Below are positions 41,582-50,900 of a DNA stretch of 64,000 bases, one piece after another; the first letter of the stretch is position 1; each line of letters starts with the position of its first letter. This DNA comes from Saccharopolyspora flava (GTDB lineage Bacteria; Actinomycetota; Actinomycetes; Mycobacteriales; Pseudonocardiaceae): assembly GCF_900116135.1 (NCBI RefSeq), contig NZ_FOZX01000001.1:930001-994000 (forward strand). Direction: 5' to 3'. The position numbers were made by a program, and so were the translations under genes. Under the pieces are notes generated by a model that made no database searches, was not told where the DNA came from, and was given only the letters and a program-made list of their open reading frames with translations.

Positions 41582-41962
41582 GTGGACAGCGGCCGGTCGG
41601 GAAAAGACCTGCGCATCGGTGACCCCGAGCGCGAGCGGGCCATGCGGCTGCTCGGCGAGCACTTCTCCGCCGGGCGCCTGGAGCTCGCCGAGTACGACGA
41701 GCGGTGCAGGCAGGCGTCGGCCGCGCGCTTCGGTTCCGAGCTCGACGTCCTCTTCGACGACCTGCCCGGCCCCCGCCCGGTCGAGACCTCCCCCGCGCGC
41801 AACGGCGTCCCGACACGCCCCGGCCCGTCGGCGGGCGCGGTCGCGCTGACCGTCGGCGCGATCGCCGCCGGCATCGCGCTGGTGTTGGTGGCGCGGCAGA
41901 TCGGCGTGCTGCTGCTGATCCCGATCGTGGCGATCATCTGGTTCACCTGGCGCCGTCGATGA
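41582..41962 (+). CDS. DUF1707 membrane protein
   Basis: 126 residues. DLRIGDPERERAMRLLGEHFSAGRLELAEYDERCRQASAARFGSELDVLFDDLP is a complete DUF1707 (SHOCT-like) domain. After a Pro-rich linker, two hydrophobic stretches (VALTVGAIAAGIALVLVA, GVLLLIPIVAIIWFTWRRR) anchor the C-terminus. The function of this family is unknown. GTG start at 41582. The DUF3558 lipoprotein gene follows after 44 bp. Confidence 0.88.
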   Translation: MDSGRSGKDLRIGDPERERAMRLLGEHFSAGRLELAEYDERCRQASAARFGSELDVLFDDLPGPRPVETSPARNGVPTRPGPSAGAVALTVGAIAAGIALVLVARQIGVLLLIPIVAIIWFTWRRR

Positions 41963-42006
41963 CGACCTGCCGTCACCGGCGACCACGTTTCGTTACGGTG
42001 AGGGCC

Positions 42007-42672
42007 ATGCACAGCTCGCGGTTCTCCGGGGCGCGACGACTCGGAGCGTTGCTCGGCCTCGGCGCGCTCACGCTCACCGGGTGCGGCATGTGGCAGTCGG
42101 CCCCCACGGCCGGCACCGCGCCGCCCCCGCCACCCCCTCCCGCTCCGACGACGAGCGCCCCGCCGTCGCTGCCGCCGCGGCCGTTCGACCTGGCGCTCGA
42201 CGGCGTCGACCCGTGCGTCCTGCTCACCGCCGACCAGCGCAACCAGCTCGGCTTCGACCGCGAACCGCTGCCGGACTCCGACGCCGGCTTCGGCAACGCG
42301 GCCACCTGCAGCTACCGCAACACCACCGCGAAGGTCGGCGCCCGGCTGGCGCTGATCACCACCGAGGGCATGGGGGTGTGGACCGACGACACCGCGCAGG
42401 TGGAGGCCTCCCCGGTGCTGGTGGCGGCCTTCCCCGCGCTGGTGATCAAGACCCCGGGCCTGGACCTGTCCTGCAACGTGGCGGTCGACGTCGCCGACGG
42501 CCAGCACCTCGACGTGCTCTACCGCGACGACGGCGGGCAGCCACCGCCGCCGGTCGACCAGCTCTGCGCGGGTGCGCAGCGGGTCGCCGAGGAGGCGGTG
42601 CGCACGCTGGCGAACCCACCGGCCTCCACGTCGGACTCCCGGGCCCCGGTGCAGCAGGAATCCACCCCCTGA
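42007..42672 (+). CDS. DUF3558 lipoprotein
   Basis: 221 residues. The signal peptide ends at the lipobox LTGC (Cys near 26). A Pro-rich spacer precedes a DUF3558 domain with two disulfide-type Cys blocks: VDPCVLLTADQRNQLGF, ATCSYRNTTAKVGARLAL, and LSCNVAVDVADGQHLDVLYRDDG ending DQLCAGAQRVAEEAV. DUF3558 lipoproteins commonly stand next to PE/PPE-like genes in Pseudonocardiales, as here. They are anchored on the outer face of the membrane; function unknown. Confidence 0.87.
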   Translation: MHSSRFSGARRLGALLGLGALTLTGCGMWQSAPTAGTAPPPPPPPAPTTSAPPSLPPRPFDLALDGVDPCVLLTADQRNQLGFDREPLPDSDAGFGNAATCSYRNTTAKVGARLALITTEGMGVWTDDTAQVEASPVLVAAFPALVIKTPGLDLSCNVAVDVADGQHLDVLYRDDGGQPPPPVDQLCAGAQRVAEEAVRTLANPPASTSDSRAPVQQESTP

Positions 42673-42794
42673 CGGGGTGACACTCCCCGCGTTTGGCGGA
42701 CTCCACAGGGTGATGGATCGCGGATACAGTGTCCGGCGGACGTTCACCCGGGGGCGCAGGAAGGTCGCGGCCCCGGTCTGCGGGAGGGGACACG

Positions 42795-43145
42795 GTGCCG
42801 TTGACCGAGCCGTACGGCGCGGGATCCGGTGGTTCGATGGAGGTCGAGCCCAGCGCGATCCCGCGTCTCGTCAACTCGTTGCAGGAGTCCCTGGACGCGG
42901 TCGGGTTGCAGATCGAGCACGCCATCACCGAGCTCCGCATCCGCCCGTGGGCCGGGGACCCGGTCAGCGCCGACGCCGCCGAGCTGTTCAACGAGCGCTC
43001 GGTGGGCGGAGGTGAGGACGCGCTGACCGCGCTGTGCGGGTACCGGGACCAGTTGCAGGCCGCGGCCGAGTCGCTGCAGAAGGCGGGCCGCGAGTACGAG
43101 CGGATCGACCAGGACAGCGCGGCCGGTCTGGGCGGGGGCTGCTGA
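42795..43145 (+). CDS. PE-like type VII secretion partner
   Basis: 116 residues, helical hairpin in character: AIPRLVNSLQESLDAVGLQIEHAITELRIRPWAGDPVSADAAELFNERS then DALTALCGYRDQLQAAAESLQKAGREYERI. The WAGDPVS turn and position just before a PPE-like gene suggest a PE-equivalent, though no PE dipeptide is present. GTG at 42795 has GGGAGGGG upstream. Three bases separate it from the PPE-like gene. Confidence 0.75.
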   Translation: MPLTEPYGAGSGGSMEVEPSAIPRLVNSLQESLDAVGLQIEHAITELRIRPWAGDPVSADAAELFNERSVGGGEDALTALCGYRDQLQAAAESLQKAGREYERIDQDSAAGLGGGC

Positions 43146-43148
43146 TCG

Positions 43149-43979
43149 ATGGGCGACCACCGCTGGCAGGGCTACCGGCACGCCGAGCTGTACGCGCAGA
43201 TCAACGAGGGCCCGGGGGCGCACGGATCGACCGACAGCATTCGCCGCTGGAGCGAGCTGACCCGCGCGCTCGGTGAGATCGACGGCGGTCTGGCGGCCGC
43301 GACGGCCGCGGCCCGCAGCGGGTGGCGGGGTCACGCCGCCGACAGCGCCGACTCGGGGCTGCGCCCGCTGGGCGAGTGGGCGCAGCTGGCGCAGCAGGCC
43401 AGCGCGGTGATGCGGGAGCGCGCCGAGCAGCAGGCGGAGTTCATCGCCAAGGCCCGCCGCGACATGCCACCGCCGGTGGCGGTGACCAGCGAGGAACCGG
43501 GTGCGGCGGTGTCGGCGCTGACGCACCTGTTCGGCGGGCAGACCGACTACGAGATCCAGGAGGCCGCGCAGCACGCCGCCGAGCAGCGGGCTTTCGACGT
43601 GATGCGCACCTACGAGGCCTCCACGCAGGCCAACACGACGTCGCTGGCGTCGTTCGCCCCGCCGCCGCAGGTCGTGGTGGACGCGCCCGCGGATGCTTCC
43701 GGCGGCTCGGGCGGGTCGTCGAAGGTGACGATCAGCTGGGGTCCGACCGCCGTGCCCACCTCCTCGACCTCCGGGCCTGCGCCGGGCAACACCGCCGGGG
43801 GCACGCGCTCCGCGACGCGTCCTTCCGGGAACGCGGCGAAGGCTACGGGCAAGCGCGGCAGGTCCCGCCGGGAGGAACCGGTCGAGCACGAGGTCACCGA
43901 GCGGCTCGGCGACGGCGGGTTCTTCGGCGAGCCGCAGACCGGGTCGCGCCCGGTGATCGGCGGCGAACCCGGGCGATGA
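43149..43979 (+). CDS. PPE-like type VII secretion protein
   Basis: 276 residues. The helical N-terminal half reads WQGYRHAELYAQINEGPG, IRRWSELTRALGEIDGGLAAATAAARSGWRGHAADSADSGLRPLGEWAQLAQQASAVMRERAEQQ. SGWRGHAADSA is the Trp-x-Gly-type turn of PPE-fold proteins. The C-terminal half is Ser/Pro/Gly-rich and disordered, ending GGEPGR. Its stop overlaps the EspG start (ATGA), so all three are coupled. It likely forms a heterodimer with the PE-like protein for secretion. Confidence 0.78.
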   Translation: MGDHRWQGYRHAELYAQINEGPGAHGSTDSIRRWSELTRALGEIDGGLAAATAAARSGWRGHAADSADSGLRPLGEWAQLAQQASAVMRERAEQQAEFIAKARRDMPPPVAVTSEEPGAAVSALTHLFGGQTDYEIQEAAQHAAEQRAFDVMRTYEASTQANTTSLASFAPPPQVVVDAPADASGGSGGSSKVTISWGPTAVPTSSTSGPAPGNTAGGTRSATRPSGNAAKATGKRGRSRREEPVEHEVTERLGDGGFFGEPQTGSRPVIGGEPGR

Positions 43980-44770
43980 TCACCGCTGCGCCCGGCGACC
44001 GGCGGATCAGCCTGTCGGCGCTGGAATTCGACGTGCTCACCGAGCACCTCGGGATCGACGAGGTACCGCTGGTGCTCAAGGTCCCCTCGCCCGGCCGCAC
44101 CCGCACCGAGCGGGCCGAACTCGTCGACTCCTCGTGGCGCGCGCTGTCGCGGCGCGGGCTGGTCGGCGGCGGGGTGGACGCGGAGCTGGAACGGATGCTG
44201 CGGGTGATCGCCGATCCGGGCCGCGAGGTCGACGGCCGCAGCTGGCTGGGCCGCAGCGTGCGGGTGCTGGCCGCCGCGGACCGCGACGGCGACGAGGCCG
44301 TGCTGGCGATCAAGGACGGCGACTTCCTGAGCTTCTCCCCGGCTTCGGCGGCCGGGCTGCCGCGCGCGGCGATCTCGCCGCTGCCGGAACTGCCCGCCGG
44401 GCCGGGACGTTCGGTGTCGGTGCCCAGCCGGGACCTCGACGACGCGGCCGCCGAGGTCGGTGATCAGGTCGAGGCGCTCCCCGCCGCGCTGCGGCGGCGC
44501 GGGGTCCGCGCCGACGACGCCGGGGCGCTGGCCGAGATGGTGGCCGGTGCCGCGGCCCAGGGCCAGTTCGGCGCGGCCGCCCGCGACCGGTCGGGCAGGC
44601 GCGGCAGGGCCGAGCGCGTCGTCGGGTTCTTCGACACCGCGCTCGGCCGCTACGTGCAGACGCGCACCACCTCGCCGTCCGGCGAGGCGTGGAGCACGAT
44701 CGCCCCGGTCGACACCCGCCGCCTGATCGGCCTCGTCGAGCAGCTGCTCGACGAGATCACCGACCCCTGA
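43976..44770 (+). CDS. EspG-family type VII secretion chaperone
   Basis: 264 residues. SLSALEFDVLTEHLGIDEVPLVLKVPSPGRTRTERAELVDSSWRALSRRGLVGG is the conserved EspG opening. LARPGREVDGRSWLG-like RSVRVLAAADRDGDEAVLAIKDGDFLSF and the closing AERVVGFFDTALGRYVQTRTTSPSGEAWSTIAPVD complete the fold. EspG binds the tip of PE-PPE dimers in the cytosol and delivers them to an ESX machine. No ESX core genes (eccB-E, mycP) are in this window. It ends 19 bp from the convergent glpD. Confidence 0.88.
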   Translation: MITAAPGDRRISLSALEFDVLTEHLGIDEVPLVLKVPSPGRTRTERAELVDSSWRALSRRGLVGGGVDAELERMLRVIADPGREVDGRSWLGRSVRVLAAADRDGDEAVLAIKDGDFLSFSPASAAGLPRAAISPLPELPAGPGRSVSVPSRDLDDAAAEVGDQVEALPAALRRRGVRADDAGALAEMVAGAAAQGQFGAAARDRSGRRGRAERVVGFFDTALGRYVQTRTTSPSGEAWSTIAPVDTRRLIGLVEQLLDEITDP

Positions 44771-44789
44771 CGGGTGCCGGAACCGGTTC

Positions 44790-46532
44790 TCAGACCACGG
44801 GTTCCACGAGGCTGGTCCGGGCCTCCGGGGCCGCCGAGCGCTTGGCGTCGGCCGCCTGGTCGCTGGGCTCGGTCTGCGAGGCGCGCTCGGCCTCGACCCG
44901 CTGGGTGTAGACCGCGACCTCGCGGGTGATGGTGTCCTCGTCCCAGCCGAGCACACCTCCCATCAGCCGGGCCACCGCGTCGGCGCAGTCGACTCCCCGG
45001 TGCGGGTACTCGATGGAGATCCGGGTGCGCCGGGTGAGCACGTCCTCCAGGTGCAGCGCGCCCTCGTGGCTGCACGCGTAGACGATCTCGGACTGCAGGT
45101 AGTTCGGCGCGGCCGGGACCGGCTTGAGCAGTTCGGCGTTGTCGTCGGCGGTGGCCAGCACGGCGTGGATCTCCGAGCCGTAGCGGTCCAGCAGGTGCCG
45201 GATCCGGTACGGGTGCAGGCCGTGCGCGCCGGCGAGCTGATCGGCCTGGTTGACCAGCGCGTGGTAGCCGTCGGCGCCGAGCAGCGGCACCTGGTCGGTG
45301 ATCGACGAGGCCATCCGGCCGGGGATGTCGGGCGAGACGGCGTCGACGGCGTCGGCGGCCATGACCCGGTAGGTCGTGTACTTGCCGCCCGCGATGGCCA
45401 CCAGGCCCGGGGCGACCCGCGCGACCGCGTGCTCGCGGGAGAGCTTCGAGCTCTCCTCGCTCTCCCCGGCCAGCAGCGGGCGGAGCCCGGCGTAGACGCC
45501 TTCGATGTCGTCGTGCGTCAGCGGTGTGGCCAGCACGGTGTTGACGTGCTCGAGCAGGTAGTCGATGTCGGCCTTGGTCGCCGACGGGTGCGCCAGGTCG
45601 AGGTGCCAGTCGGTGTCGGTGGTGCCGATGATCCAGTGGTTGCCCCACGGGATGACGAACAGCACCGACTTCTCGGTCCGCAGGATCATGCCGGTCTCGG
45701 CGACGATCCGGTCGCGCGGGACGACGATGTGCACGCCCTTGCTGGCGCGCACCCGGAAGCGGCCGCGGCCGCCGGAGAGCTTCTGCAGCTCGTCGGTCCA
45801 CACCCCGGTCGCGTTGATCACCGCGTGGGCGCGGATCTCGACCTCCTCGGAGGTCTCGACGTCGCGCACCTTGACCCCGGCGATCCGGTCGGCCTCCCGC
45901 AGGAACCCAGTGACCTGCGTGGAGGTCATCACGACCGCGCCGTAGCGGGCCGCGGTGCGCGCGACGGTCATGGTGTGGCGGGCGTCGTCGGCCTGCGCGT
46001 CGTAGTAGCGGATGCCGCCGATCATGGCGTTGCGCTTGAGCGCGGGCACCATGCGCAGCGCGCCGGCGCGGCTGAGGTGCTTCTGCCCGGGAACGGAGCG
46101 GGCGCCGCCCATCGTGTCGTACATCAGCAGGCCGGCCGCCGTGTACGGGCGCTCCCAGAAGCGGCGGGTCAGCGGGTACAGGAACGGCACCGGCTTGACC
46201 AGGTGCGGGGCGATGCGGGTGAGCATCAGCTCGCGTTCCCGCAGGGCCTCGCGGACCAGGGAGAACTCCAGCTGTTCGAGGTAGCGCAGGCCGCCGTGAA
46301 ACAGCTTGCTGGAGCGGCTGGAGGTTCCGGCCGCGAGGTCGCGGGCCTCCACCAGCGCGACCCGCAGTCCCCGGGTCGCCGCGTCCAGCGCCGCGCCGGC
46401 GCCGGTGACGCCGCCGCCGATCACCACGACGTCGAACTCCTGGGAGCCCAGGCGCTTCCAGTTCTCGGCGCGCTCGGTGGGTCCCAACGTGCCTTCGAGC
46501 CGGTTTCCCGCTTCCGTCTTATCCTTGGACAC
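44790..46532 (-). CDS. glpD: Glycerol-3-phosphate dehydrogenase (FAD)
   Basis: 580 residues. FDVVVIGGGVTGAGAALDAATRGLRVALVEARDLAAGTSSRSSKLFHGGLRYLEQLEF is the FAD fold and GlpD signature. LFVIPWGNHWIIGTTDTDW, GVYAGLRPLL and VAIAGGKYTTYRVMA follow, with the C-terminal DAO_C domain. It oxidises sn-glycerol 3-phosphate to DHAP at the membrane. GTG at 46532 follows AGGAGG, 93 bp downstream of the DeoR regulator gene. glpF and glpK lie on the opposite strand nearby. It resembles glpD2 of mycobacteria. Confidence 0.95.
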   Translation of the reverse strand: MSKDKTEAGNRLEGTLGPTERAENWKRLGSQEFDVVVIGGGVTGAGAALDAATRGLRVALVEARDLAAGTSSRSSKLFHGGLRYLEQLEFSLVREALRERELMLTRIAPHLVKPVPFLYPLTRRFWERPYTAAGLLMYDTMGGARSVPGQKHLSRAGALRMVPALKRNAMIGGIRYYDAQADDARHTMTVARTAARYGAVVMTSTQVTGFLREADRIAGVKVRDVETSEEVEIRAHAVINATGVWTDELQKLSGGRGRFRVRASKGVHIVVPRDRIVAETGMILRTEKSVLFVIPWGNHWIIGTTDTDWHLDLAHPSATKADIDYLLEHVNTVLATPLTHDDIEGVYAGLRPLLAGESEESSKLSREHAVARVAPGLVAIAGGKYTTYRVMAADAVDAVSPDIPGRMASSITDQVPLLGADGYHALVNQADQLAGAHGLHPYRIRHLLDRYGSEIHAVLATADDNAELLKPVPAAPNYLQSEIVYACSHEGALHLEDVLTRRTRISIEYPHRGVDCADAVARLMGGVLGWDEDTITREVAVYTQRVEAERASQTEPSDQAADAKRSAAPEARTSLVEPVV

Positions 46533-46625
46533 CGCGTCCTCCTAGCGTTGTTCGCGTCCCACCGTTGTCACCCCACCGCCGACGCGGAACCGCCACCTGA
46601 GCCAGGCGGCGCACCTCGGTGGTCA

Positions 46626-47453
46626 TCATGCCCGACCTGCACGGTCCGTGCCGGGTGCAGCACGGCCCGCGACCGGCGCCTGCTCGACGAGGGCGCCGCG
46701 CTCGCGCAGCACCTCGATCTGGGACTCGGGGGTCTTCGAGTCCACGATGACGATGTCGAAGTCCTCGACGGGCGCGACCGCGTGCAGCGCGCGCCGGTGG
46801 AACTTCGTGTGGTCGACGTAGAGCACGGTGCGCTGCGCCGCGGCCAGCATGGCCTTCTTGATCTGCACCATCTCCTGCTGCGGGTAGCAGCCGACGCCGT
46901 CGGTGACCGCCGAGACCGACATGATCGCCAGGTCGACCCGCAGGTTGCGCAGCGAATCCAGCGCCATGCCACCGACGAACGCGTCCGCCCACGGCAGGTA
47001 GTCGCCGCCGACGCAGATCAGGCTGATGCCGGGGGCCGAGGCGAGCTCGTCGAAGACGCCGCGGTGGTTGGTGACCACGGTCAGCGGCGCGCGCTCGGGC
47101 AGCAGCCGCGCCAGGTGGACGCCGGTCGTGGAGTCGTCGAGCACCAGCGCCTGGCCGGGTTCGATGAGTTCGGCTGCGGCGCGGGCGAGTTCGTCCTTCT
47201 CGGCCTGGTTCTGCTGCAGCCGGTATTCCGAAGCCGCTTCGTAGAGCAGGGACGAGGCGGCCGAGACGTTGCCGCGGTTGCGGTGCACCAGGCCTTGCGA
47301 TTCCAGGTCGGCGAGGTCGCGGTACACGGTCATGGCGCTGGCGCCGATGGTCGCGACCAGGTCGTCGATGCGCAGGGTGCCCTCCGCCATCACCAGCTCG
47401 GTGATCTTGCGGCGCCTGTCCTGCTGCTTGCCGGACGGTCGTCGGCCGGACAT
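46626..47453 (-). CDS. DeoR-family regulator of the glycerol genes
   Basis: About 275 residues. A DeoR winged helix fills the N-terminus (KQQDRRRKITELVMAEGTLRIDDLVATIGASAMTVYRDLADLESQGLVHRNRG). The DeoRC sensor domain has VLDDSTTGVHLARLL, VTNHRGVFDELA, DLAIMSVSAVTDGVGCYPQQEMVQIKKAML and VLYVDHTKFHRRALH. ATG at 47453 follows GAGGAGT. It lies between divergent glpD and glpFK, so a GlpR-like repressor responding to glycerol 3-phosphate is likely. The dyad at 47545-47561 is a possible site. Confidence 0.87.
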   Translation of the reverse strand: MSGRRPSGKQQDRRRKITELVMAEGTLRIDDLVATIGASAMTVYRDLADLESQGLVHRNRGNVSAASSLLYEAASEYRLQQNQAEKDELARAAAELIEPGQALVLDDSTTGVHLARLLPERAPLTVVTNHRGVFDELASAPGISLICVGGDYLPWADAFVGGMALDSLRNLRVDLAIMSVSAVTDGVGCYPQQEMVQIKKAMLAAAQRTVLYVDHTKFHRRALHAVAPVEDFDIVIVDSKTPESQIEVLRERGALVEQAPVAGRAAPGTDRAGRA

Positions 47454-47840
47454 GGTGACTCCTCGTTCCGGGTGGCCGCTACCTTCGTCGCTCACCGTAC
47501 ATCTCGATAAAAACACCATCTCGACCGGTCTGCAACGCTTCTTTTCACACGCTTGTTGTGATTAAGGTGTCGATCGGTAGCCGGGTCGATCGTCGATCCC
47601 CCGCTGCCGGACGACGGCGTCCCCCAGCTCCGCGCGTCCGGCACCGCGGGCACCGCCGCGCGCTCCGCGCTACCGCCGAGCGAGCCGCGGATTAGTCGTT
47701 CCAGCCGAATGCCCTGCGCACGACTGGCGGCACTGATGGACACGTGTTGCCATGCGGCAGTACCGTCCCGACTCGCTCCACGTCGGACAGACACCGAACA
47801 CCCGCCCGTGCCAACGGCGGCATTACGAGGGGAACGGAGA
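47454..47840. promoter_or_regulatory. Divergent control region of the glycerol regulon
   Basis: A 387-bp gap without a supportable gene. An A/T-rich part (47506-47565) carries the dyad TCACA-N7-TGTGA at 47545-47561, a candidate operator for the DeoR-type regulator. The rest is GC-rich and ends at the GAGGGGAACGGAGA ribosome site of glpF. Confidence 0.5.
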
Positions 47841-48590
47841 ATGACCAGTCTTGGCGAGGTATTCCTCTGGGAGCTGCTCGGGACGGCAGTGCTGACCCTG
47901 ATGGGTTGCGGCGTCGTCGCGAACGTGACGCTGAGCAAGAGCCTCGGCGTCGGAGGCGGCTGGCTGCTGGTGAACTTCGGCTGGGGCTTCGCGGTTTTCG
48001 CCGGGGCCAGCATCGCCGAACCTTCCGGGGCGCACATCAACCCCGCGGTCACCATCGGCATGGCGATCTACGGGGAGATCCCGTGGTCGCAGGTCCCGGT
48101 CTACTTCATCGCGCAGATCATCGGCGGCACCTTGGGCGCGGTCCTGTGCTGGGCCGCCTACAAGCTGCAGTTCGACACCACCGAGGCCCCGGCCGACACG
48201 CGGGGCATCTTCTGCACCGGCCCCACCGTGCCGAACGCGCCGTGGAACCTGGTCACCGAGATCATCGGCACCTTCGTGCTGGTCTTCTGGATCATCACCA
48301 ACCCGCCGGCCACCCCGGGCGACGGCGGTGTGCCGGACTTCGGCAACGCCGCGCTGGGCTACGCCGCGGTGGCCTTCATCGTCATCGGCATCGGCAACTC
48401 GCTCGGCGGGCCGACCGGCTACGCCATCAACCCCGCTCGCGACCTGGGCCCGCGCATCGCCTACGCGATCCTGCCCATCCGCGGCAAGGGTTCGCCGGAG
48501 TGGGGCTACTCGTGGATCCCGATCGTCGGCCCGATGGTCGGCGGCGCGCTGGCGGCGCTGTTCGCGCTCGCCCTGCCCATCAGCAGCTGA
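47841..48590 (+). CDS. glpF: Glycerol facilitator (aquaglyceroporin)
   Basis: 249 residues with six helices and both pore NPA boxes: SGAHINPAVTIGMAIYGEIPW and GYAINPARDLGPRIAYAILP. The residue after the second NPA is Arg-Asp, as in glycerol-type MIP channels (the D is the glycerol marker). It lets glycerol enter passively. ATG at 47841. glpK follows after 22 bp in the same transcript. Confidence 0.95.
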   Translation: MTSLGEVFLWELLGTAVLTLMGCGVVANVTLSKSLGVGGGWLLVNFGWGFAVFAGASIAEPSGAHINPAVTIGMAIYGEIPWSQVPVYFIAQIIGGTLGAVLCWAAYKLQFDTTEAPADTRGIFCTGPTVPNAPWNLVTEIIGTFVLVFWIITNPPATPGDGGVPDFGNAALGYAAVAFIVIGIGNSLGGPTGYAINPARDLGPRIAYAILPIRGKGSPEWGYSWIPIVGPMVGGALAALFALALPISS

Positions 48591-48612
48591 AACACCAAGG
48601 AAGGTTTGAACA

Positions 48613-50115
<1,503 letters not shown>

Positions 50116-50140
50116 CCTCGGTGTCCTTTGGTGGGGGGAG

Positions 50141-50399
50141 GTTTTCATGAAAACCTCCCCCACCACCGTCTTCACACCCTCGACGCAGTTTTCATGAAAA
50201 CTGTGCTCCCACCCGCAGTGGCTCGGACCCCCACCAAGTCTCTGACCAGGGATGATGTCTGTGGTGGGGAAGTTTTCATGAAAACTTCCCCACCCCACGT
50301 TTCCGTGGTCCCAGTGCAGTTTTCATGAAAACTGTGCCTTGATCGAGGGGGCTGGTGGGGAGTTCGTCCCCCCGGGGTGGGGGAGGTTTTCATGAAAAC
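50141..50399. repeat. Family B array 2: five copies of palindrome GTTTTCATGAAAAC
   Basis: Copies start at 50141, 50188, 50272, 50319 and 50386 (spacings 47, 84, 47, 67). The third is the centre of a perfect 32-bp palindrome at 50263-50294 with GGTGGGGAAG arms, and the first is nearly perfect over 33 bp. The array fills the 343-bp gap (50116-50458) between convergent glpK and the DCC gene. Nothing else is seen there. The copy number equals that of the array at 13.9 kb. Confidence 0.92.
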
Positions 50400-50458
50400 T
50401 GTGGGGTCTTTTGTCCTTGTTCCCTCGTGGTGTGGGTTTGGGGTCGTGTTCGGAGGGG

Positions 50459-50851
50459 TTAGGTGGGGGTTCCGGGGCGTTGGTCTGGTGGGAGTTGGCA
50501 GGCCGGGGTGGTGCCGGGGAGGCGATGGCGGTTGTCGGCGATCCAGCGGTAGGTGCGGGCGGCGATCACGCGGATGAGCGGGGCCGCGGCGAGGTGGCCC
50601 AGGAGCGGCCAGGGGGCTCGGGCGGCCTTGAGGAGTTCGGCGATCGCGGCCGCGCCGCCGGAGACCTCGCCGGCGGTGTCGACCCAGAGGACCTCGTGGC
50701 GGGCCCTCGTCTCCGTGGTTCCCAGCGCCGCGAGGTCCGCTTCCTGCCAGGGCTGGACGCGCATGCGGACCGGGAGGCGGACGGCGAGGCGGACGCTGCG
50801 GGTGCAGAATCCGCAATCGCCGTCGTAGATCAGGACCGGCCGTTCGGGCAT
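50459..50851 (-). CDS. DCC-family thiol-disulfide oxidoreductase (DUF393)
   Basis: 130 residues. RPVLIYDGDCGFCTRSVRLAVRL is the DCC motif with the redox pair GDCGFC. VLWVDTAGEVSGGAAAIAELLKAARAPWPLLGHLAAAPLIRVIAARTYRWIADNRHRLPG is the rest of the DUF393 domain. These proteins are predicted to reduce or oxidise thiols; partners unknown. ATG at 50851. It lies 49 bp after the LpdA-like gene and may be cotranscribed. Confidence 0.9.
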   Translation of the reverse strand: MPERPVLIYDGDCGFCTRSVRLAVRLPVRMRVQPWQEADLAALGTTETRARHEVLWVDTAGEVSGGAAAIAELLKAARAPWPLLGHLAAAPLIRVIAARTYRWIADNRHRLPGTTPACQLPPDQRPGTPT

Positions 50852-50900
50852 GGGCCCATCCTCCTCCGCAGAGGTCCCCGCGTCAGTCCAGGTCCCCGCG

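Noticed and set aside
40151-41986. Minus-strand frame of 611 codons opposite the transporter
   Set aside because: No domain, R/D/H/Q-rich shadow translation; the transporter is on the other strand with a good ribosome site.
47545-47561. CRP-type site in the glycerol control region
   Set aside because: The dyad is TCACA-N7-TGTGA, inverted relative to the CRP pattern; kept only as an unassigned dyad.
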